Origin: Enterobacter sp. JBIWA008
Lineage (GTDB): Bacteria; Pseudomonadota; Gammaproteobacteria; Enterobacterales; Enterobacteriaceae
Reading direction: 5' to 3'
DNA: 64,000 nucleotides
NCBI RefSeq assembly: GCF_019968765.1
Contig: NZ_CP074152.1
Span: 1 to 64,000 of the forward strand
In this document: in pieces, positions 8,281-16,738 of the stretch
Layout of the letters: every line of letters starts with the position of its first letter
How positions within the stretch are numbered: the first letter of the stretch is position 1
Translations under genes and position numbers: made by a program
The notes under the pieces: generated by a model
What the model saw: the letters and a program-made list of their open reading frames with translations, nothing else
What the model was told of the DNA's origin: nothing
Database searches by the model: none

Positions 8281-8304
8281 AAAATATGGCCGCATTCGCG
8301 GCCA
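8281..8304 (-). terminator. Terminator of the Zn-ribbon gene
   Basis: Stem TGGCCGC / GCGGCCA (8287-8304) followed on the minus strand by TATTTT, 20 bases after the stop codon of the gene at 8324-8533. Confidence 0.6.
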
Positions 8305-8323
8305 AAGATAAAAGCTAGTAGAA

Positions 8324-8533
8324 CTAGTTATACCTGATTTGAGAGTTAAGCACTTCTTCAATCTCATCAGATGAGATTGTGTCAATGGTGACGTCATTTT
8401 CATGCTTACAGCGCCAGCAAGTAAATTTAGCAGCGTAGGTGTAAGAGGTTAAATTGTTTTCAACTACGCCATTGTAATAACTATCAATATCTGGGTCATT
8501 ATTGGCATCACACTTCTCACATAAAATTCCCAT
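8324..8533 (-). CDS. Small zinc-ribbon protein
   Basis: 69 residues with two CxxC pairs (CEKC at residues 5-8 and CWRC near 39-42), the pattern of a four-cysteine zinc ribbon. Acidic C-terminus. Such single-domain proteins can be nucleic-acid binders or partners of larger complexes; I do not recognise a named family. It is followed by a terminator and the 26-residue candidate gene. Confidence 0.55.
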   Translation of the reverse strand: MGILCEKCDANNDPDIDSYYNGVVENNLTSYTYAAKFTCWRCKHENDVTIDTISSDEIEEVLNSQIRYN

Positions 8534-8752
8534 TTTATATCCTTTAAATCAAATAGTTACAGGTGATAGACTGCTACATCAGAACATCATTTCAACTATT
8601 AGGCGGAACGCGTGAACCAGGTCATGTCACCTATCACTCATATGGTATCAATCCTGCGTTTTGCCAGCCAGTAGAACAGGACGGCAACACCTTCCCAAAT
8701 GAAGTAATGTTGCGGGAATGTGCACTCTTGAGAGGCAGTAGCACATCAATCA

Positions 8753-10036
8753 TTATTTAATGATATCATGATACAATGATTTCATTTTCTTGGGTAAAAG
8801 CGATTCGATACTGTCTACAGATGTTCGAGTTGCATCCCATGATAACCAACCAGTTTCGCCATAATTTGCGTTGTACCATCTTTCCTTTACTATCCGATGC
8901 TCCTGATAATCAGGAGTATTCATCCCCCATATTTCCACAGGGATAGGTAAATGGTTATCTGTAGAAACATCAGTGAGGCAAAAATCCGCGAGATATTCAT
9001 GAGTGGATGAATCATAACGTAAGGGTTTGTAAAACGATCGCTCCAGCTCGAACAGCTTTTGTTCAAACGCCCCTTCATTCAATGAATCAAGCGGTATGTA
9101 GCGATCACTTACCATCATCAGGGCCAGCTGTCTCACCTGGGCTGATTTTGCGCCAGGAACATCCGTAACAGCTATTACAAATACCTTCATACCTTTTATC
9201 CAGCCATTCACCGCAATTGGAAATCTGTCTAACGCAGACTTCCATCTGGCATCATCAAGTCCCAGAAAAGGCATGCCGGAAAAGTCACGTACAGGAAGTC
9301 GATTTAATCCATCCATGTAACTTTCAGAGAACTTTGCAAGCTCAGCAATAACTACAAGACGTTGTTTATTAACTTTCGCACGTTCGACAGTCATGCTGTT
9401 TCTTCTGCTATCGCTGGAGTTCGTGTAGGCCGGAGTGAGCAGAACGTCAGATAACTTTGTTTTGCCTGCTTCTATCTTTTCTGCCTGCTTAAACAAGTGA
9501 TAACCCAGTTTGGTGGATGAACGCATACCGTCCATTTTAGGTACCCATGTGTTATAGCTGGTTGTCTCCCAGAGAAAATGTAGAAGACCAAGAATAGAAA
9601 CAGTGTCGCGTTTATTGTTCCGTGAAGCATCACCAGAACGCAGAGAACTATCTATGGGACTTGACGGACCGGTTACCTGCAACGGGTAATCAAGCTTAAT
9701 ATTGATTGTTCCATCCGGCTTCTCTTTCAATGCGTCCTGTGTATAACACCCCTGCGGCCCTTCAGGACTGAGGCTACTATAGAATCTGCAGTCCTCTCTG
9801 TGTTTTATACCCGTGAGTGGGAATCGAGCTAAATGATGTTTCTCCACTCTGAGCCTCACAGAGAGTGGCAATTCTTTACCCGTACATAAGCAAGCGGCAT
9901 ATGAATTACAGTCTCGCGACTTTTTAAGAGCCACCTGGAACGGTGTCGTATTCGATGAATCATCCTGCCTGTCGCCACCAAAATAAGCAGGCGCAGAGTT
10001 ATCTCCAAAGTAGATTTTCAATGTGTACTGTTTCAT
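8753..10036 (-). CDS. DUF1173-family protein
   Basis: 427 residues matching my memory of DUF1173, a family of unknown function found on plasmids and integrative elements. Features: a Cys-containing N-terminal region (residues ~42-90, Cys in CNSYAACLC and a HREDCRFY motif that may bind metal), a central helical part with GLLHFLWE, and a C-terminal domain with PVEIWGM...YQEHRIVKE typical of the family. No signal peptide. It is transcribed divergently from parA, and the shared 200-base interval carries AAATCATGATTT palindromes, so a shared regulator is likely. No enzymatic motif is recognised. Confidence 0.7.
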   Translation of the reverse strand: MKQYTLKIYFGDNSAPAYFGGDRQDDSSNTTPFQVALKKSRDCNSYAACLCTGKELPLSVRLRVEKHHLARFPLTGIKHREDCRFYSSLSPEGPQGCYTQDALKEKPDGTINIKLDYPLQVTGPSSPIDSSLRSGDASRNNKRDTVSILGLLHFLWETTSYNTWVPKMDGMRSSTKLGYHLFKQAEKIEAGKTKLSDVLLTPAYTNSSDSRRNSMTVERAKVNKQRLVVIAELAKFSESYMDGLNRLPVRDFSGMPFLGLDDARWKSALDRFPIAVNGWIKGMKVFVIAVTDVPGAKSAQVRQLALMMVSDRYIPLDSLNEGAFEQKLFELERSFYKPLRYDSSTHEYLADFCLTDVSTDNHLPIPVEIWGMNTPDYQEHRIVKERWYNANYGETGWLSWDATRTSVDSIESLLPKKMKSLYHDIIK

Positions 10037-10242
10037 AAACTATCCTCGCGCACTTAATCATGAAATCATTACATCATGCTTTCATTGTTTGATAATGTAT
10101 TACTATCAGTCAGTTACGTAAATCACGCTATAATTATATCATTAAATCATGATTTCATCTTGTTAAGTTGTTCGATTTTGGGCAATATGAGAAGTGGGAT
10201 GTATGTGTTTAATGAAATCATGATTTAATGAAGGTGGTATAT
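10037..10242. promoter_or_regulatory. Palindrome cluster between the DUF1173 gene and parA
   Basis: The 12-base palindrome AAATCATGATTT occurs at 10144-10155 and 10215-10226 and again at 11144-11155 beyond parG, with degenerate variants (ATGAAATCATTACATCATG near 10060-10080; ATGATATCATTAATTCATGATAGCATG near 10850-10875). Repeats flanking a parA/parG-like pair are the usual layout of an operator/centromere. The palindromes are seen; the role is inferred. Confidence 0.6.
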
Positions 10243-10869
10243 ATGGGAAAGGTTATATCGATCGTTGGTCAGAAAGGCGGAGGTTCAAAAAGTACCAAAG
10301 CCAGAACACTTGCTGTTGGGTTTACTGAAGCTGGATGGAAGACTCATCTGGCGGACATAGACACGAAGCAACAAACCTCTCTGAAGTGGACAGAACGACG
10401 CGAGAACAATGGTCTAAGCCAAATTGACTGCGCTCTTTACCGCCGGGTAGATACAGCTGTCAAAATGAAAGATAGCTGCCATTTGCTTATCATCGATGGT
10501 CGTCCTGCAGCAGAGACAACATCACTGGATGTGGCTGATGAATCTGATCTCGTTATCATAACCACTGGGACCACAATTGATGATCTGGAACCCTCTCTGG
10601 AACTTGCCCGCGAATTGATTAAAAAGGGCATTGAGAAAAGCAAAATCGTATTCATTGTCGCAAAGTCACCATCTCAGTCACAGGGCGAAAAAGCTCAGGA
10701 GACTATCAAGGCGTGGGGCTTCAAAGTTCTCAATACAATCATTCCATTCAAAACCAGTTACGGTGAGGCTCTGGATGCGGGGCGTGCCCTCCATGAAACT
10801 CCTTTCAAATCCTTAAACGAAACAGCAAAACAAATGATCGAAGAAATTCATGATATCATTAATTCATGA
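10243..10869 (+). CDS. parA: ParA/ParF-like partition ATPase
   Basis: 208 residues from ATG 10243, chosen because AAGGTGG lies five bases upstream; the frame also opens at 10228 without a ribosome site. Deviant Walker A GQKGGGSKST (residues ~9-18), Walker A' region with ADIDTK, and Walker B-like LLIIDGRPA. The small size without an N-terminal HTH domain marks a type Ib ParA (ParF class), which would move plasmids over the nucleoid together with a small RHH partner. The gene at 10914 fits that partner. This is the second partition system of the window besides stbAB. Confidence 0.8.
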   Translation: MGKVISIVGQKGGGSKSTKARTLAVGFTEAGWKTHLADIDTKQQTSLKWTERRENNGLSQIDCALYRRVDTAVKMKDSCHLLIIDGRPAAETTSLDVADESDLVIITTGTTIDDLEPSLELARELIKKGIEKSKIVFIVAKSPSQSQGEKAQETIKAWGFKVLNTIIPFKTSYGEALDAGRALHETPFKSLNETAKQMIEEIHDIINS

Positions 10870-10913
10870 TAGCATGATTTAAAGATTTCATTATTTTGGA
10901 TATGAGGAGTTCT

Positions 10914-11141
10914 ATGAAAGCCCCAGGAAAATCAATAAAACTTGCGCCTCCTAAGGAGGATGAGCCAACTCTGGATGTTACCGGAAAGGGAGCTGCGCCG
11001 GATTCGTCGGTTAAACCTATCCAAATCAAAGTGCCGGTATCTAAGCATAAAGAGATGAAAGCTTACGCGGCAGAACAGGGAATATCGATGACAGATATGC
11101 TCCTTGCAGGATATGAAATGTATCGCAATAAAATGAAATGA
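10914..11141 (+). CDS. ParG-like small partner of ParA (RHH-type)
   Basis: 75 residues from ATG 10914, which has a strong GAGGAG ribosome site (an earlier in-frame ATG at 10896 lacks one). A flexible, Pro/Lys-rich N-terminus (~45 residues) is followed by a C-terminal strand-helix-helix (IQIKVPVSKHKEMKAYAAEQ and GISMTDMLLAGYEMY), the layout of ParG-type centromere-binding proteins whose unstructured tail stimulates the ParA ATPase. It lies 44 bases after parA and is followed at once by another AAATCATGATTT palindrome. Confidence 0.7.
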   Translation: MKAPGKSIKLAPPKEDEPTLDVTGKGAAPDSSVKPIQIKVPVSKHKEMKAYAAEQGISMTDMLLAGYEMYRNKMK

Positions 11142-11335
11142 TGAAATCATGATTTCATTTCCAGGTTAACCACTCAGACCCCCGCCTTCATGAAAGGATG
11201 AAATCATTATTTCATCCTTTCATCTAAGTATATGCACTCTAATCGCCTGTCACCTCGCTTACTAAAAAGTACAAAGCAACTTAATGATTGCATGAAAGCA
11301 TGAAAGCATGAAAGCATGACTTCATGCTTTTTTTT
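11142..11335. repeat. ATGAAA/CATGAAAG repeats downstream of parG
   Basis: An AAATCATGATTT palindrome at 11144-11155, a longer inverted repeat (GAAAGGATGAAATC / ATTTCATCCTTTC) at about 11196-11223, and four tandem GCATGAAA units at 11288-11318 followed by CATGCTTTTTTTT. They share sequence with the parA upstream palindromes, so this may be part of the centromere; the last hairpin (AGCATGACTTCATGCTTTTTTTT) would also terminate plus-strand transcription. Confidence 0.6.
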
Positions 11336-11451
11336 AATGGCTGCTACAGATTTTCTTATCTAGTCATATCTCTTTGCCGCACAGCTGGGACTCAAGATTA
11401 ATCTTTGCAGACTCCGGCCGCAGATCATTCAGCCATAGAATCGGTGTTCTA

Positions 11452-11894
11452 TGGGAAACAGGTCAACTTTGTAGCCCCCCGGAATATGGGAAACAGGTCA
11501 ACTACACAGACATCCCGGAATATGGGAAACAGGTCAACTTTGCGGACGGCCCGTAATGTGGGAAACAGGTCAACTTCGCAGACGGCCCGGACTGTGGGAA
11601 GCAGGTCAACTTCGCAGACGGCCCGGACTGTGGGAAACACATCAACTTCGCAGGCGGCACGAACTGTGGGAAACAGGTCAACTTCGCAGATGGCCCGCAT
11701 TGTGGGAAACAGGTCAACTTCGCAGACGGCCCGGACTGTGGGAAACACATCAACTTCGCAGACGGCACGAACCGTGGGAAACAGGTCAACTTAATAACTG
11801 GCCGGGACTGTGGGAAAGAAGTCAACTTAGAGGGCAGCCCGAACAGTGGGAAACAGGTCAAGTTCGGCATGTAATGTGGGAAATACAGCAAGTT
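11452..11894. repeat. Array of 13 iterons with 36-bp period (origin of the Rep_3 replicon)
   Basis: Thirteen direct copies of TGGGAAACAGGTCAACTT begin at 11452, 11487, 11523, 11559, 11595, 11631, 11667, 11703, 11739, 11775, 11811, 11847 and 11877. The period is 36 bp except first (35) and last (30). Copies 6 and 9 carry CACATCAA, copy 11 AGAAGTCAA and copy 13 is degenerate. An inverted partial copy precedes the rep gene at about 12800-12817. This is the iteron arrangement of Rep_3 plasmids: binding sites for initiation and copy control, with the inverted site for autoregulation. Confidence 0.9.
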
Positions 11895-11951
11895 TAGTAT
11901 CCCCCCAAAAGTAATAAACAGTCCAAGGGGGGATATAGGATAAATTTCAGA

Positions 11952-12674
11952 TTATTGTTTTTTATCAAGAAAATTAAACAGTAAGCGACCATCTTCTTCG
12001 GTTGTATAACTTACCTTTAAGGGCGTCTTCTCATTAATTTTCTTCAGCGCAGGTTCCAGGAAGGTACGTTTCATTTCCGCAATATTGTTCTTCTGCGAGG
12101 TTGGAAGCATAAACCTTTCACATAACCAGTCATGTGTGGTGATCCAGACACCAGTGCTCCGGAACTGACACAGGCTTTCATAAAGCCGGATGACACGAAC
12201 ACTATTGAGCTGGCCGCAGTCATAGAGAGAATAGGTTGTGAACTGGGAGGTTAAGCCAACAAGGAATGGCATGACCTTGTAGTTAAACTCAATCTGCCAG
12301 GAACCCCGGCCTCTCTTCATTCCTGCTTCAGCAAGCCAAGGACGTTTAACTTCTTCAAACTCACCTTCTTTTGGATAGAAGGTAACCGTTGATTCGCCCA
12401 AAGCATTTACCCCAGCCTTTACATCACGACTGGCGACAGACGTAGCGACATTGAAGTATTTGACGTAATCGGAAACGCTAATTTTGAAGAGAGGTAATAC
12501 GTCAGAATCATCATCCTGACTGTCGTTGAAATAGGCCTGCATAAGGCATAACCACAGCACACGTTTTGCCTGAAGAGGCAAGTAATATGCGGCTTCGGTC
12601 AATTCGTTAGATTGCTTTATACTGGCGCGTTTTTTAAACGTTTTAGTAGCTGGCAAGAGTGCTTGAGTATCCAT
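11952..12674 (-). CDS. repB: Rep_3-family iteron-binding initiator (RepB, IncR-like)
   Basis: 240 residues from ATG 12674; the frame opens at 12734 but the inner ATG follows GGCCTTGG and gives the usual N-terminus. Rep_3 family by QSNELTEAAYYLP (like RepE of F), the first winged-helix domain, and VRVIRLYESLCQFRSTG leading into the second winged-helix domain, which binds iterons. As a monomer it should bind the 13 repeats downstream of its own gene; as a dimer it should repress itself at the inverted site upstream. The combination with IncFII repA, umuDC and ResD suggests IncR, but I cannot confirm the Inc group. Confidence 0.85.
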   Translation of the reverse strand: MDTQALLPATKTFKKRASIKQSNELTEAAYYLPLQAKRVLWLCLMQAYFNDSQDDDSDVLPLFKISVSDYVKYFNVATSVASRDVKAGVNALGESTVTFYPKEGEFEEVKRPWLAEAGMKRGRGSWQIEFNYKVMPFLVGLTSQFTTYSLYDCGQLNSVRVIRLYESLCQFRSTGVWITTHDWLCERFMLPTSQKNNIAEMKRTFLEPALKKINEKTPLKVSYTTEEDGRLLFNFLDKKQ

Positions 12675-12734
12675 TCCAAGGCCTATGGGTAAATTATTAT
12701 TCACCCATAATGACAGTGAAAACAGAAATTGCAA

Positions 12735-13081
12735 GCTATCACGTTACTTATCCACCGGGAAAATATGCAATTTATCCACAAGTGGATAATTGAGATCTAA
12801 ACTTGACCTGTTTCCCATAGCTTGTTGATGCATATCCCATAGCTTGTTGCTATGGAACCCACAGATACGTGATTAATTACCCATAATATGTTAACCAGTT
12901 GCCCATAATGAACTCCTCTCAGGGCGCGCTGCATGCGGCTTTCAGGCTCCCTAAAAGGAGTAAAATAAAGAAAAAAGAATTAAAAAAGACTTTATAAAAA
13001 TATGTCCGTGGATAAGTGGATAAACCTGAAAGAGCGAACCATTAGACTCCGAGCGTAAGCAGAACTTGTCCGTGCAGTTCC
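12735..13081. promoter_or_regulatory. repB leader: DnaA box and inverted iteron
   Basis: A DnaA box TTATCCACA lies at 12772-12780 with near copies at about 12748 and 13007-13022. A partial iteron in inverted orientation (CTTGACCTGTTTCCCA) at about 12802-12817 and two repeats of CCCATAGCTTGTTG follow. This is the expected autoregulatory operator and DnaA loading region of a Rep_3 replicon. The interval to umuC includes AT-rich sequence around 12960-13000. No gene. Confidence 0.6.
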
Positions 13082-13160
13082 CTGGTGCTTCCTCGCTCAC
13101 TCGCGGGCTTCGCCCTGTCGTTCGGCTGCGGCGAGCACTACTGGCTCTCTCTGAAAGGCG
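13082..13160. other. ColE1-ori-like conserved motif
   Basis: From memory this resembles the segment beside the ColE1/pMB1 origin: CTTCCTCGCTCACTCG, then CGTTCGGCTGCGGCGAGC, then AAAGGCGTAAT with similar spacing. It sits 3' of umuC on the opposite strand. In ColE1 vectors the same words occur just outside the origin; they recur on unrelated plasmids and may be a recombination or single-strand-initiation site. Role unknown. Confidence 0.45.
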
Positions 13161-13164
13161 TAAT

Positions 13165-14436
13165 TTAACCGATCCTCGCTATGGGGATATCTTTCCAGCG
13201 GGTAGTGTACGCAGGGGAGAGCATATCGCGTTTCATTTGCCATGCAGGCGCAATCCCTCGTCCTGCAAACCAGACCTGTCCCAGACCGGAATGATTAATG
13301 CCATCGAGAACCTTCATCAGCTCAGCGCTGTGAGGACGTGGCGGACGTTCGTCGAACAGCTGCAGCTTCGAAACGCCGGAGCCGGTGAAGTCATTCAGCA
13401 TTACACCGGCTTTGGCATACCGGTGCCCATCCTTCCAGATACGCTCCAGAGCCGTTGTGGCGGCCGCAATAATGTCCCGGGTATCCTGAGTGGGAGTAAG
13501 CAGTTTCTCCGTGGCCACGTTGCCGTAGTAAGGCTCTTTAACGGCGAACGGGGACGTTTTGATGAAAACGGAAATATGCCGGCAGTACTGGCGCTCTTTC
13601 CGCAGCTTTTCAGAGGCCCGCTCTGCGTACTGACAGACAGCCTGGCGGAGCGAATCGTATTCAGTGACTTTCTCGCCAAAACTGCGGCTGCAGACAATCT
13701 GTTGTTTCGTAGGCGGGGCTTCCTCAAGCGACATGCAGCTTTCCCCGTTCAGTTCGCGCACCGTTCGCTCGAGAACGACGGAGAAATTTTTCCGGATGAA
13801 GGCCGGGTTCGTCAGGGCCAGATCTAGCGCGGTCCTGATGCCAAGAAGATTGAGCTTGCGTGCAATACGGTTTCCCACGCCCCAGATCTCTTCGACCGGC
13901 TGTAGTGAAAGCAGTTTCCGCGTTCGCTGAGGATTCCCCCTGGTCAGGGCGAGCACGCCACGAAACTGTTTCCACTCCTTTGAGGCCCACTGGGCTGATT
14001 TTGCCAGGGGTTTGGTCGGACCGGCACCCACGCCGATGGTCAGACGGGTACAGTCATACACGTGCTGGCGCAGCTGCCGGCCAAAGTCCTCCAGGTCCAT
14101 GCAGTGCTCAACGCCGGTCAGGTCGAGGAACATCTCGTCAATCGAATACTGTTCCACCCTGGGGGCCAGCTCCTCCAGGCAGTTCATGACGCGCGCTGAC
14201 ATCGAGGCATAAAGTTCATAGTTGCTTGAAAACGCGTATATTTTTTCCGGGTACTTTTCGTTTTTCATCTGAAACCACGGCGTGCCCATTTTGATCCAGG
14301 GCTTTGCCTCGGCACTTCTTGCGATGACGCAGCCATCGTTATTACTGAGCACCACAACCGGCTTTCCTTTCAAATCAGGGCGGAAAACACGTTCGCAGCT
14401 GGCATAAAAGCTGTTCACATCGGCCAGGGCAAACAT
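13165..14436 (-). CDS. umuC: DNA polymerase V catalytic subunit UmuC
   Basis: 423 residues, full length for the Y-family UmuC/MucB/ImpB group. N-terminal palm with the metal-binding [17 protein letters not shown] (residues 2-18, Asp6) and SIDEMFLDL (Asp-Glu, ~98-106); then the helix-hairpin-helix-like thumb ([19 protein letters not shown]) and little-finger domain. The C-terminal QLFDE-like segment (KLQLFDERP, ~365) is a beta-clamp binding site. It makes error-prone translesion synthesis after activation by RecA and UmuD'. It overlaps umuD by one base (ATGA) and shares its LexA-controlled promoter. Confidence 0.93.
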   Translation of the reverse strand: MFALADVNSFYASCERVFRPDLKGKPVVVLSNNDGCVIARSAEAKPWIKMGTPWFQMKNEKYPEKIYAFSSNYELYASMSARVMNCLEELAPRVEQYSIDEMFLDLTGVEHCMDLEDFGRQLRQHVYDCTRLTIGVGAGPTKPLAKSAQWASKEWKQFRGVLALTRGNPQRTRKLLSLQPVEEIWGVGNRIARKLNLLGIRTALDLALTNPAFIRKNFSVVLERTVRELNGESCMSLEEAPPTKQQIVCSRSFGEKVTEYDSLRQAVCQYAERASEKLRKERQYCRHISVFIKTSPFAVKEPYYGNVATEKLLTPTQDTRDIIAAATTALERIWKDGHRYAKAGVMLNDFTGSGVSKLQLFDERPPRPHSAELMKVLDGINHSGLGQVWFAGRGIAPAWQMKRDMLSPAYTTRWKDIPIARIG

Positions 14437-14867
14437 CAGTACATCTCCCTCGGGCGGTGGATGATGTGCGTGACGACGCCAAAGATATCCAGATCGTCCG
14501 GGTCGGGATAAATCGGCGACCAGGCGGCGTTCATTGGCTGCAGCGTCAGTCGTGGCGTCAGCAGAAGCCGTTTAACCGTAAACTCCCCCTGCACGCTGGC
14601 CACAACAATATCGCCGTGCCGGGGCTTCTCTGCACTGTCCACAACCAGCAGATCGCCATTGTAAAGGCTGCCGTCGGACATGCTGTCACCGCTGGCACGG
14701 AGATAGTAAGTCGCGCTCGGGTGCCGTATGCAGTAATCATGGAGATCCAGGTCGGACTCGACATAGTCAGCGGCAGGGCTGGGAAAACCGCAGCTGGCCA
14801 GGTCTGCAAACAACGGATGGGCCTGTGGCGGGAGTGCTTTCCCGGTGCTGAAAAGCTGCAGTTTCAT
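14436..14867 (-). CDS. umuD: Translesion synthesis regulator UmuD
   Basis: 143-residue S24 peptidase-like protein. The self-cleavage site is visible as Cys-Gly in [12 protein letters not shown] (residues ~25-36); catalytic Ser in SGDSMSDGS (~60-68) and Lys in FTVKRL (~97-102). RecA filaments stimulate cleavage to UmuD', which pairs with UmuC to form Pol V. The gene starts at 14867 with AGGAGGAAAG just upstream and is followed directly by umuC. Plasmid umuDC operons raise UV survival and mutation rate of the host. Confidence 0.93.
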   Translation of the reverse strand: MKLQLFSTGKALPPQAHPLFADLASCGFPSPAADYVESDLDLHDYCIRHPSATYYLRASGDSMSDGSLYNGDLLVVDSAEKPRHGDIVVASVQGEFTVKRLLLTPRLTLQPMNAAWSPIYPDPDDLDIFGVVTHIIHRPREMY

Positions 14868-14889
14868 CTTTCCTCCTGACGTCTAAATA

Positions 14890-14909
14890 TACTGGTTATG
14901 CATACAGTA
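14890..14909. promoter_or_regulatory. LexA box of umuDC
   Basis: CTG-N10-CAG (CTG 14892-14894, CAG 14905-14907) within a near-palindromic TACTG...CAGTA, 23 bases before the umuD start. This matches the SOS box consensus closely, so the operon should be LexA-repressed. Confidence 0.9.
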
Positions 14910-14958
14910 TATTTAACAGCGCGAGGATAATCCAGATCACCAGCTTCATGAACAGGGT

Positions 14959-15062
14959 GAGTAACCTAAGTTACTCAAAATGCTATTTATTCTCATTGTG
15001 AGATATTTAAATTACTCACAATGAGAAATAAGGCTTTTGTTTTGCCATTTTGCTCTTATAAT
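14959..15062. promoter_or_regulatory. Centromere/operator (parC-like) of stbAB
   Basis: Inverted repeat GAGTAA-N6-TTACTC at 14959-14976 and a perfect 11-bp-arm repeat CTCATTGTGAG / CTCACAATGAG at 14992-15025, then a TATAAT at 15057-15062. Repeats directly upstream of an actin-like parM gene are the usual parC, bound by the ParR-like partner both to segregate the plasmid and to repress the operon. Confidence 0.7.
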
Positions 15063-15095
15063 ATGTATCAAATTGAGTTTAATTAACGGAGCATA

Positions 15096-16070
15096 ATGAT
15101 GAATATTTACTGCGATGATGGTTCAACTAATGTTAAGCTGGCATGGTTTGAAGGAAACGAGCTGCAGACCCGGGTTTCAGCTAACTCCTTCCGGCATGGC
15201 TGGAAAGTGGCGGAATTCAGTGCCGCAACGTTCAACTATCAGGTGGGCACGCTGAAATACACCTGGGACAGCGTCAGCCGGGATGCCATCCCGACGACAA
15301 ACGTGGAATACCAGTACGGTGATCTCAACCTGCTGGCCGTGCATCATGCCCTGCTGAACAGCGGACTTGAGCCGCAGCCGGTGAGCCTGACCGTGACGCT
15401 GCCCCTGAGCGAGTATTATGACGGGGACTGCCAGCGGAACGAGGAGAACATCCGACGCAAACGGGAAAACCTGATGCGTGAGCTGGTTCTGAATAAGGGC
15501 AGGGCATTTACCGTAACGGACGTGAAGGTGATGCCGGAATCACTGCCGGCGGCGTTCTCCCGTCTCGCCGAGCTGAAGCCCGGACCCGCTGAGACCACAC
15601 TGATTATCGATCTCGGCGGAACCACGCTCGATGCCGGCGTGATTGTCGGACAGTTTGATGATATCAGTGCGGTACACGGCAATCCGTCTGTCGGCGTGTC
15701 ACAGGTCACCCGCGCAGCTGCAGGCGCGCTGCGGGCTGCAGACAGCGAAACCAGCGCGCTTATTGCTGACACGGTCATCCGCAACCGCAATGATCGTCAG
15801 TATCTGCAGCGAGTGATCAACGATGCCGGAAAAATTGACGATGTTCTGAACAAAATTACAGAGGCAATCACTTCCCTGGGCGCGCGTGTCACCAGTGAGC
15901 TGACGGCCTTCAGGAACGTTAACCGGGTATTCCTGGTCGGGGGAGGGGCATCCCTCATTGAAGAGGCTATCCGTCAGGCCTGGCCTCTGGCTCCTGACCG
16001 TATCGAGGTTATAGGCGATCCGCAGCTGGCGCTGGCCAGAGAGATTGCCCTTTACAATAAAGAGGACTAA
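15096..16070 (+). CDS. stbA: Plasmid-segregating actin-like ATPase StbA (ParM)
   Basis: 324-residue actin-fold ATPase. Phosphate-1 loop CDDGSTNVKLAWFEG near the N-terminus (residues 5-19), the connect/phosphate-2 motif IIDLGGTTLDAGV (~170-182), and the adenosine motif FLVGGGASLIEEA (~282-294). It polymerises to push sister plasmids apart, attached through the ParR-like protein at the repeats upstream. Two ATGs are adjacent (15096 and 15099); either may be used. The gene is followed two bases later by stbB, so the pair is one operon. Confidence 0.88.
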   Translation: MMNIYCDDGSTNVKLAWFEGNELQTRVSANSFRHGWKVAEFSAATFNYQVGTLKYTWDSVSRDAIPTTNVEYQYGDLNLLAVHHALLNSGLEPQPVSLTVTLPLSEYYDGDCQRNEENIRRKRENLMRELVLNKGRAFTVTDVKVMPESLPAAFSRLAELKPGPAETTLIIDLGGTTLDAGVIVGQFDDISAVHGNPSVGVSQVTRAAAGALRAADSETSALIADTVIRNRNDRQYLQRVINDAGKIDDVLNKITEAITSLGARVTSELTAFRNVNRVFLVGGGASLIEEAIRQAWPLAPDRIEVIGDPQLALAREIALYNKED

Positions 16071-16072
16071 AC

Positions 16073-16735
16073 GTGCCGGACGGCCAGTATTCTTTCTATC
16101 TTCACAGCGACGATCGCACCGACATCGCGGCGATGGCGACCATCAGCACCATCTCACAGCCCCTGCGCGGTGACTTCATCCGGACCGCCGCCACCGCCGG
16201 GGCGGTGATGTACCAGACGGATGCCCGTTTACCGGCGCTGATCCCGGTGTTCTTTGACGGGCATCTGAGCGCCATCCGGCTTTGTGCCGTGATGGCCCTG
16301 GTCTCCGGCACCTGGTCTTCACTCTCAGGACTTCCTGATGAGCCTGATGGTGGCGTGGCGGCTCTGGCCATGTCACCGGAGACGGAATACCAGCGCCGGC
16401 GTTACACCCTGACGCTTCAGGATGACCGGAGCAGTGAACGGGTTGAGCGTGTGCTGACGGGCGTGTCATCCCGCCTGCGCGGAGAGCTGCTGAGAAACCT
16501 GATTATCACCGGTCTGGCCCTGCATACGACCGCACCGGAGCTGCCGCGTCTGCTGGCCAGCATGCCGGTACCGCCCGGCACGGTCAGCGAGCTGCAGGTT
16601 CTGGTTCAGCAGATGGCCGGTACGGCTGACGTGAGTATGGCTGCAGTGCCGGAGAAACCAACAGAGCCTGCCGCACCGGTATCCGGTGAAGCGACCAGGA
16701 TAAAGAAAAATATGCAACGGGCGTTCGGAGACTAA
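16073..16735 (+). CDS. stbB: StbB-type plasmid stability protein (ParR role)
   Basis: 220 residues starting at GTG 16073, two bases after the stbA stop. I recognise no catalytic motif. Position, size and the helical N-terminal region with a repeat-like arrangement (RGDFIRTAATAGAVMY near 40 and RGELLRNLIITGLAL near 140) fit StbB, the DNA-binding adaptor of R1/R100-like stb loci. The two quoted stretches are similar, suggesting an internal duplication of an RHH-type domain. The acidic, Ala/Pro-rich linker near 185-205 leads to a basic tail that could contact StbA. Confidence 0.75.
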   Translation: MPDGQYSFYLHSDDRTDIAAMATISTISQPLRGDFIRTAATAGAVMYQTDARLPALIPVFFDGHLSAIRLCAVMALVSGTWSSLSGLPDEPDGGVAALAMSPETEYQRRRYTLTLQDDRSSERVERVLTGVSSRLRGELLRNLIITGLALHTTAPELPRLLASMPVPPGTVSELQVLVQQMAGTADVSMAAVPEKPTEPAAPVSGEATRIKKNMQRAFGD

Positions 16736-16738
16736 AAC

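Noticed and set aside
11452..11894. Regular 36-bp spacing resembling a CRISPR array
   Set aside because: Repeats are 18 bases with spacers that are themselves similar (CGCAGACGGCCCGGACTG), no cas genes are near, and an iteron-binding Rep gene adjoins.
13066..13827. 253-codon plus-strand frame across umuC
   Set aside because: Shadow of umuC; no plausible product.
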